In this document: positions 41,564 through 46,825 of the stretch, piece after piece | How positions within the stretch are numbered: the stretch's first letter is position 1 | Layout: every line of letters starts with the position of its first letter | Assembly: GCF_013385985.1 (NCBI RefSeq) | Contig: NZ_JACAOY010000039.1 | Coordinates: 1 to 46,825, forward strand | Direction: 5' to 3' | Source of the DNA: Pseudomonas sp. B6002 | GTDB taxonomy: Bacteria; Pseudomonadota; Gammaproteobacteria; Pseudomonadales; Pseudomonadaceae | Length of the DNA stretch: 46,825 nt | Translations under genes and position numbers: made by a program | Notes under the pieces: generated by a model | The model's database searches: none | What the model was told of the DNA's origin: nothing | The model's input: the letters and a program-made list of their open reading frames with translations, nothing else

Positions 41564-44500
41564 TTATTTGCCTTTGATCACCAAGTCAGCCGGGGTTTCA
41601 CCCACCGCCTGCCAGTTCGGCCGGTACATCGACTCCACTTGCGGCGGCGGCACCCGGTAAGTGCCTGGCGTTACAGCCCGTGCCAGGTACAGCAGGTGGG
41701 TCGTGCCAGACTCTTCCAGCTTCAGCGCCGCCACGTAGCGGTCATCACGGAACTCCTGGTGCTTGAGGGCCGCATTCTGCATCGACTCACGCCATTCCTT
41801 CACTTGGCTGCTGGCGTTTTCCAGGCTGGCGGCGCTTTGCGCCAGGTTCTGGTTTTCCAGCTCCAGGCCGGCCGGCAGCAGGTCTACCACCAGGGCATCC
41901 GGCACGCGCTGTTTGGCGCTCACCGCCAAATGCACCAGCACCAGGTCACCGCTGTTGAGGTTGCGCAGGTTCAACGGCTGGCCATTCATGCCCAGGTATT
42001 CGCGACGGATGCTCAAGTTATCCCCACCCGCTGCTGGAGGCAGTTGTGGATAACCCGAGATCGTCAGTTGTTGATAAACAGGCGCCTCACCATGATTGCT
42101 CAGGCTCAGGTCACTCGACAGCAACTTGCCATCCAGCGCCAGCGTCGACTGTTGATTATTTAGCTCCTGCACACCCCCACTACCGGTAAGCGTCACTTGC
42201 CAATTCGCGTCCGGCTTGGCAAACCCCAGGCGTCCGGCGAGGAACAGCGAATTACGCTCCTGGGTCGACAGGTACGGGCTGGCCGCCAGCAAATCCGAGA
42301 GCGTAAACAGGCGTTCCTCACGCTTGCCCTTGGCCAGGTCGTTCTCCTCCAGTAGCGCCAGGATCATCGCCTGGTCACGCAAGGGGCTGCCGTAGTCGGC
42401 CAGCCATTCCTTGGCGTTGCGCTGCACTCCCAACCCGGCGAGCAAGGCTTGGTCCGCCCGTGGTTGGTCGCCCATTTTCTGCAGGGCGATCGACAGCTGT
42501 ACCAGCGGCAAGCCTGAGCGCGCATCGCTGCGTCGCTCGAACAGGCTGCGCAATGCGCCCAACGGCGCCTGCTGGCTGCGCGCCAGGACCATGCCAGCGT
42601 AGGCCTGCACGGCAAAGCGGGTGTGGTCGGCATTGTCGCTGTAGTCGACTTCGATCAGGTTGCGCTCCTGCACATAACGCAGCAGGCGTTCGCTGGCCTT
42701 CTTCAAGGCCTCGGGCGGTACGGCAAAGCCCTGGTCGCGAGCGCGCAGCAAGAAGTCGGTGACATAGGCGGTCAACCAATATTCTTCTTCGCCATCGGCG
42801 CCCCACAGGCCGAAGCTGCCGTTGTAGCGCTGCATGCCGAGCAAACGCTCGATGCCCAGCTCGATCTTGCGTTTGCGTTCAGTGTCCGACTCGCCTTTGA
42901 TCGCCAGTTGCTTGAGCAACGCATCATCGGCATACAACGACGGATACAAACCGCTGGCAGTCTGCTCCAGGCAGCCATAGGGGTACGCCTTGAGCGCGCT
43001 GATCTGCGCCCCCAGGTTCAGCGGCGGTCGGCTCGATAGGCTCAGCAACGCCTCGCGCCCCGACGCATCGAATTGATCCAGGGTGCCCGCAGGCAGGCTC
43101 CACGGCTGATCCTTGAGCACCGCACGGTAGTGCTTGAGCAACGCCGGATACGCCGGCCGCACACCCAAGGTCCATTCGCGGCTGAACGGCGGCAGGTTTT
43201 CACCCGGCAGGTCCAGACCATTCACGGTGACCTTGACCTTGCCCTGCCCCAGCCCGCCCCAGGCCTTGACCGGGATGCGCAGCGTGGTGCGCTGGCCTTG
43301 TTTCAACTCCACGGTCTGCGCAGCACTGTTGACCAGCTCCAGCTGCCCTTCAGTCGTCAGTTGCACATCGAGCTTCTGTGCCTTGCCCGACAGGTTGGAC
43401 AGGTCCAGCGCCAGGGTGGTCTGGTCACCACCGGCCAGGAAACGCGGGGCCGATAGCTCGGCAATCAGCGGGGCGGCAATCACCGTCTTGGCTTCGGCCA
43501 TGCCATAGCGGTCGTCGCTCCAGGCCTGGGCCATCAGGCGCAGTTCGCCGTTGAAGTCGGGGATATTGACGCTGACCTCACCCTCGCCTTTGTCATTCAA
43601 GACCACCGGCGCGCTTTGCAGGGCGACGATGGTCACACTGGTGTCAGGGCGCTTGCCGCCCTTGGCCAAGGCGGCATCGCCGCCAAACGCCAGGCTGGCC
43701 AAACGGCCCTGGCCGGCTTCGATCAACTGGCCATAAATGTCGAACTGGTCCACGCCGTAAGCCTTGCGGCCGAAGAGGCTGGAATACGGGTCCGGCGTCG
43801 GGTATTCGGTGATATTGAGGATGCCCACGTCCACCGCTGCCACCAGCACATGCACCTGTTTCGGCACGCTGCCATCGGCGTTCCTGGCGGCGACCTTCAC
43901 CGTCAGCGGTTGTTTGGGGCGCATTTTTTCTGGCGCGGTGAGGGTCACGCCGAGCTTGCGCTGGGTGCGGTCCAGCGGCAGGTGCAGCAGGCCCACGGCA
44001 CGCTTGGGGGTAATGTTGGCTTTGCGCTCGCCCGGGCGAATCACCAGGGCACTCACATACAGGTCATGGCGTGACCATTTCGGGTCAAGCTTCACGGCGA
44101 AGCTTTTACCTTCGGCCGGCACATCGATTTCCTGCCACCACAGCGGCCCTTCGGCAGATTCCACCAGCAGGTAGCCTTTGCCCGCCGCGGGCGGGGTGAC
44201 GGTGACGTTGGCAGTATCACCGTCGCCATAGGCCGGCTTGTCCAGCGCCAGCTTGACCTGGTCAGGACGCACGGCGCCGCCTTCGGTGTTGTCCTGGGCC
44301 TGGTAGCCGGCCCAGAAGCGCAGGCTGCTGACCAGTCCGGTCTGCGGGTCTTCGACCTCCACACGGTACGGGCCCCACTCCACCTGGAAGCTGACCTTGG
44401 CGGTGTCGCCAGCCTTGATGTTCAGGGTCTGCTCATCAAGGTTGAGGAATTTCTCGTTGAAGTGATAGCTCCAGCCATCGTTGTCGGAGTAGTTCCAGTA

Positions 44501-46465
44501 GTAGTCACGGCGCTCGCGCACCAGGCGTACCTTGAGGTTTTGCGCGGCGAGTTTCTGCCCCTCCTGGTTGGCCACCAGCACTTCGAACTCTGCCGGGCCA
44601 TCACCATTGGTTTCCTTGCCATCAAACAGCCCACGCAGGCCCGGCAATTGCTCGGCCGGCCAGATCGGCTGCACCAGACGCCGGGTGATTGGCCGACCGC
44701 CCGACTCTTGCAAGCTGGCCTGTACGATCAATTGCAACGGCGATTTGACGTGGGCCCACTTGCTTTCCAGGGTCAGGTCTTCCTGTCCCTTGGCGTCGAG
44801 CACGCTTTCGTCCAGTTCGAAATCCTGGCTCAGTTCTTCTTCGGTGATGGAGCCGAACTGGTAACCCGGCAGCGCCTTGACCGCCTCACGCAACGGCCGC
44901 ACATAGACCTGGCCGCTGACCCGGTTACCCGAGGCTGGCGCACCGTAGAGGTAGCGACCGTTGACGTGAATCACCGGGTTGTCCGCCGGGCTCAAGGCGG
45001 TGTCGCTGCCCTTGAGTTCCAGTGCCAGGCGTTCCGGCAGGAAGTCTTCAACGAGGAATTCATACAACTGCGGTTTACCGTCGCCCAGGTCGAACACCAG
45101 TTGCCAGCGCCCGGTCGGCGCTTCGCCGGCCAGTTGCAATTGGTATTGGTAGAGACCGGAGGCATCGGCATCCCACACGAATTTGCGGCTCACCTGTTCA
45201 TCCGGGCGGCGCACTTCGACGCTCACCGGTTGCGGCTTGACGGCATTGCCATCCTTGTCGCGCAGCAAGGCGTTGAGCAACACGGTTTCGCCGGGGCGAT
45301 ATAGGTCACGCGGGCCGAATACAAAGAACTGCAAGGGGTGCGAGGGTTGGCCGCCGATGTCGAACTCGGCCAGGTCCAGGGCAGCGCTGTCGAGGCGCAG
45401 CATGCTGGTCTGCTCGCCTTGCTTGGCCAGCAGCACTCGGGCTTTTTTCGGCAACGGCAACTCGGCGTGACCGCCCTTCTCGGTCTTGCCCTGGCCGAGT
45501 ACACGGCCTTCGGAATCGAGCACTTCGAGGTCGACGCCATCCAATGCCTTGCCGCCTTCCAGCGCTTGGGTAAACACGTCCAGGCGATTGGCGTAGCGGT
45601 GCACCGATAGGCCGATGTCGCTCAAGGTGAACATCGTGGCTGGTTGGGAATAGTTGTAGGTGCCGGAAGCCCGCATCACCGCCAGGTACACGCCCGGCTC
45701 CTGCAATTGCTTGAGGCCGGCGATCGGCAGCAGCAGGGTTTCGCGGGTGTTGCGTGCCGGGTTCAGGTCGAAGCGCCCGCCATAGACCAGGTCGGCCATC
45801 GGCAGCAGTTCACGGGCTTCATAACTTTGCAGGCTGGTATTGCGCCCCCACTGCGCGAGGAACATTGGCAGTGAGCCGGGTTTGACGCGGAAGAATTCGA
45901 CATCGATCTTGTCGACGTTCAGCGCGATCACCGGCAGGCCTTCGGCCAGGCGGGTCGGCAGCAGGGTGCCGCGGCTGGCGAAGCCGACGGTGGCTTGCAG
46001 GTCGCGGGTTTCCAGGCGGTCGTTGTAGTCGGCGGCGAGGGTGTTGCCGTTGACTGCCTTGAGCCCGGCGTCAACTGTGAGCACCAGTTTGCGCTGGGGC
46101 TCCAGGTGGCGCAGGCGCAGCTCCATGAGGTTGTCGGAAATTTCCCAGGCGCCGTCGACCTTGCCGGACTTGCTGTCCACCAGATGGAGTTTGTCGGCGA
46201 ATTTCTGATCGGGATCCAGGGGGATGGAAAAGCTCACGGAGAGCGTGCTGGCACCGTCGAGCTGCACTTCGGACACGTCCACCACGCTTAACTCGCGCCC
46301 GGCGTAGCGCTGCTTCAGCGCCGCCACATCCACCGCCGCCTTGACGGGCGTGGGCGCAACGGTTGCCGCCGCAGGGCTCGCGGTCGGGGCAGCCGGTTTA
46401 TCGGAAGAATCGCAGGCGCTCAGCAGGGCCAGCGCGCAGGCCAGGAACAATCCTTTGTTAAGCAT
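41564..46465 (-). CDS. Bacterial alpha-2-macroglobulin lipoprotein (YfhM-like)
   Basis: A 1633-residue protease-trapping lipoprotein thought to protect the periplasm or a damaged envelope. Lipobox LSAC with C18; Asp at +2 suggests retention at the inner membrane, as for E. coli ECAM. After an Ala/Pro/Thr linker come repeated MG beta-sandwich domains (for example RDLYRPGETVLLNALLRD), then the complement-like alpha-helical domain. The thioester motif is YGCLEQ (C1165 to Q1168), intact, so it should bind attacking proteases covalently. The ATG at 46465 starts the signal peptide; the frame stays open to 46690 through a REP. It is upstream of pbpC, the classic pairing, but 0.6 kb and an opposing small gene separate them here. 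Confidence 0.93.
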   Translation of the reverse strand: MLNKGLFLACALALLSACDSSDKPAAPTASPAAATVAPTPVKAAVDVAALKQRYAGRELSVVDVSEVQLDGASTLSVSFSIPLDPDQKFADKLHLVDSKSGKVDGAWEISDNLMELRLRHLEPQRKLVLTVDAGLKAVNGNTLAADYNDRLETRDLQATVGFASRGTLLPTRLAEGLPVIALNVDKIDVEFFRVKPGSLPMFLAQWGRNTSLQSYEARELLPMADLVYGGRFDLNPARNTRETLLLPIAGLKQLQEPGVYLAVMRASGTYNYSQPATMFTLSDIGLSVHRYANRLDVFTQALEGGKALDGVDLEVLDSEGRVLGQGKTEKGGHAELPLPKKARVLLAKQGEQTSMLRLDSAALDLAEFDIGGQPSHPLQFFVFGPRDLYRPGETVLLNALLRDKDGNAVKPQPVSVEVRRPDEQVSRKFVWDADASGLYQYQLQLAGEAPTGRWQLVFDLGDGKPQLYEFLVEDFLPERLALELKGSDTALSPADNPVIHVNGRYLYGAPASGNRVSGQVYVRPLREAVKALPGYQFGSITEEELSQDFELDESVLDAKGQEDLTLESKWAHVKSPLQLIVQASLQESGGRPITRRLVQPIWPAEQLPGLRGLFDGKETNGDGPAEFEVLVANQEGQKLAAQNLKVRLVRERRDYYWNYSDNDGWSYHFNEKFLNLDEQTLNIKAGDTAKVSFQVEWGPYRVEVEDPQTGLVSSLRFWAGYQAQDNTEGGAVRPDQVKLALDKPAYGDGDTANVTVTPPAAGKGYLLVESAEGPLWWQEIDVPAEGKSFAVKLDPKWSRHDLYVSALVIRPGERKANITPKRAVGLLHLPLDRTQRKLGVTLTAPEKMRPKQPLTVKVAARNADGSVPKQVHVLVAAVDVGILNITEYPTPDPYSSLFGRKAYGVDQFDIYGQLIEAGQGRLASLAFGGDAALAKGGKRPDTSVTIVALQSAPVVLNDKGEGEVSVNIPDFNGELRLMAQAWSDDRYGMAEAKTVIAAPLIAELSAPRFLAGGDQTTLALDLSNLSGKAQKLDVQLTTEGQLELVNSAAQTVELKQGQRTTLRIPVKAWGGLGQGKVKVTVNGLDLPGENLPPFSREWTLGVRPAYPALLKHYRAVLKDQPWSLPAGTLDQFDASGREALLSLSSRPPLNLGAQISALKAYPYGCLEQTASGLYPSLYADDALLKQLAIKGESDTERKRKIELGIERLLGMQRYNGSFGLWGADGEEEYWLTAYVTDFLLRARDQGFAVPPEALKKASERLLRYVQERNLIEVDYSDNADHTRFAVQAYAGMVLARSQQAPLGALRSLFERRSDARSGLPLVQLSIALQKMGDQPRADQALLAGLGVQRNAKEWLADYGSPLRDQAMILALLEENDLAKGKREERLFTLSDLLAASPYLSTQERNSLFLAGRLGFAKPDANWQVTLTGSGGVQELNNQQSTLALDGKLLSSDLSLSNHGEAPVYQQLTISGYPQLPPAAGGDNLSIRREYLGMNGQPLNLRNLNSGDLVLVHLAVSAKQRVPDALVVDLLPAGLELENQNLAQSAASLENASSQVKEWRESMQNAALKHQEFRDDRYVAALKLEESGTTHLLYLARAVTPGTYRVPPPQVESMYRPNWQAVGETPADLVIKGK

Positions 46466-46615
46466 GAGGCACTCGTAGTGAGAGGGTCCGAGGGATGAAC
46501 TATATATCAGCCCGTGGGCGGCCGATGTGGTGCTGGTCACATTGACCGACGGAGGGTGGTTTGGTTCTTTACAAGACGTAAAGCCAAGCCAAATCCCACA
46601 CACACCGAGGAATCT
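46466..46615 (-). other. Upstream region of the alpha-2-macroglobulin gene
   Basis: A gap of 150 bp between the gene and the REP cluster. It should hold the promoter (minus strand); there is an AT-rich patch (TATATAGTTCAT on the minus strand near 46500) but no convincing -35/-10 pair. No gene is visible. Confidence 0.3.
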
Positions 46616-46819
46616 GTGGGAGCTGGCTTGCCTGCGATGGCGGTCTTTCAGCCACATTTTTATTGACTGGTCCACCGCCATCGCCGGCAAGCCGGCTCCT
46701 ACAGGTGACCGGATCCATGCTTTGAAATACGGTCGAATGTGGGAGCTGGCTTGCCTGCGATGGCGTAGTTTAATGCCCCATATCCGGTGACTGACATACC
46801 GCCATCGCCGGCAAGCTGA
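46616..46819. repeat. REP cluster of four half-sites
   Basis: Two inverted pairs: 46616-46702 and 46738-46819. The outer halves begin GTGGGAGCTGGCTTGCCTGC; the inverted halves read GCCATCGCCGGCAAGC. The last half departs from the consensus after GGCAAGC (continuing TGAACTGGT), so it looks truncated or joined to other sequence. No gene is visible in this end of the window. Confidence 0.85.
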
Positions 46820-46825
46820 ACTGGT

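Noticed and set aside
46616-46819. Repeated units that might suggest a CRISPR array
   Set aside because: The units alternate in orientation, are internally palindromic and have irregular spacing; they are REP elements also found in many other gaps.

Overview
The window looks like chromosomal DNA of a fluorescent Pseudomonas, most likely the P. fluorescens group. The grounds are high GC content, strongly GC-biased third codon positions, Pseudomonas-type REP palindromes in many intergenic gaps, and gene neighbourhoods matching P. aeruginosa loci known from the literature (cueR/RIO kinase/thiolase-SDR; flp-rcp-tad with pprA/pprB/fppA). The species is an inference. No rRNA, tRNA, CRISPR array, insertion sequence or prophage was seen.

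Layout. 1-8.6 kb is housekeeping and accessory metabolism: a ChaA-type cation/proton antiporter, an adenine/adenosine deaminase, an ArsR-like regulator with an MFS transporter, a LysR regulator divergent from a small monooxygenase and a quinone-reductase-like dehydrogenase, a 60-residue protein and a Bcr/CflA drug exporter. 8.7-12.3 kb is a copper island: CopZ-like chaperone, a secreted protein of unknown function, CopA, and CueR translated with an ATGA overlap with copA. Two CueR-type promoters with 19-bp spacers can be read directly. 12.4-17.0 kb holds a RIO-family kinase, then a thiolase divergent from a large FabG and a MaoC hydratase. The thiolase is interrupted by an in-frame TGA, and a perfect 17-bp palindrome lies between the divergent genes.

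17.1-36.0 kb is the most interesting part, a surface-structure region. It opens with a glycine-rich, collagen-like lipoprotein and a TpsB (FhaC/ShlB-type) outer-membrane transporter with no conventional TpsA beside it. A single-domain response regulator and the Flp pilin follow. Divergent from these is the operon rcpC-rcpA-tadZ-tadA-tadB-tadC-tadD-DUF3613, then pprB, the prepilin peptidase fppA, tadE-pprA, and a convergent tadG. A similar sequence (GTATTAGTC followed by an A-rich end) lies upstream of the lipoprotein and in the flp/rcpC gap, with weaker versions upstream of pprB and tadE. This suggests that the lipoprotein and perhaps TpsB belong to the same PprAB-controlled surface programme as the Flp pilus.

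36.2-46.8 kb carries two DUF4136 lipoproteins, a MazG-like pyrophosphohydrolase overlapping cmoM (tRNA-wobble methyltransferase), penicillin-binding protein 1C, a small membrane protein with an AlgU-like promoter, and a bacterial alpha-2-macroglobulin lipoprotein. The last 200 bases are a REP cluster. All starts, motifs and residue numbers were read by eye; no database search was run.
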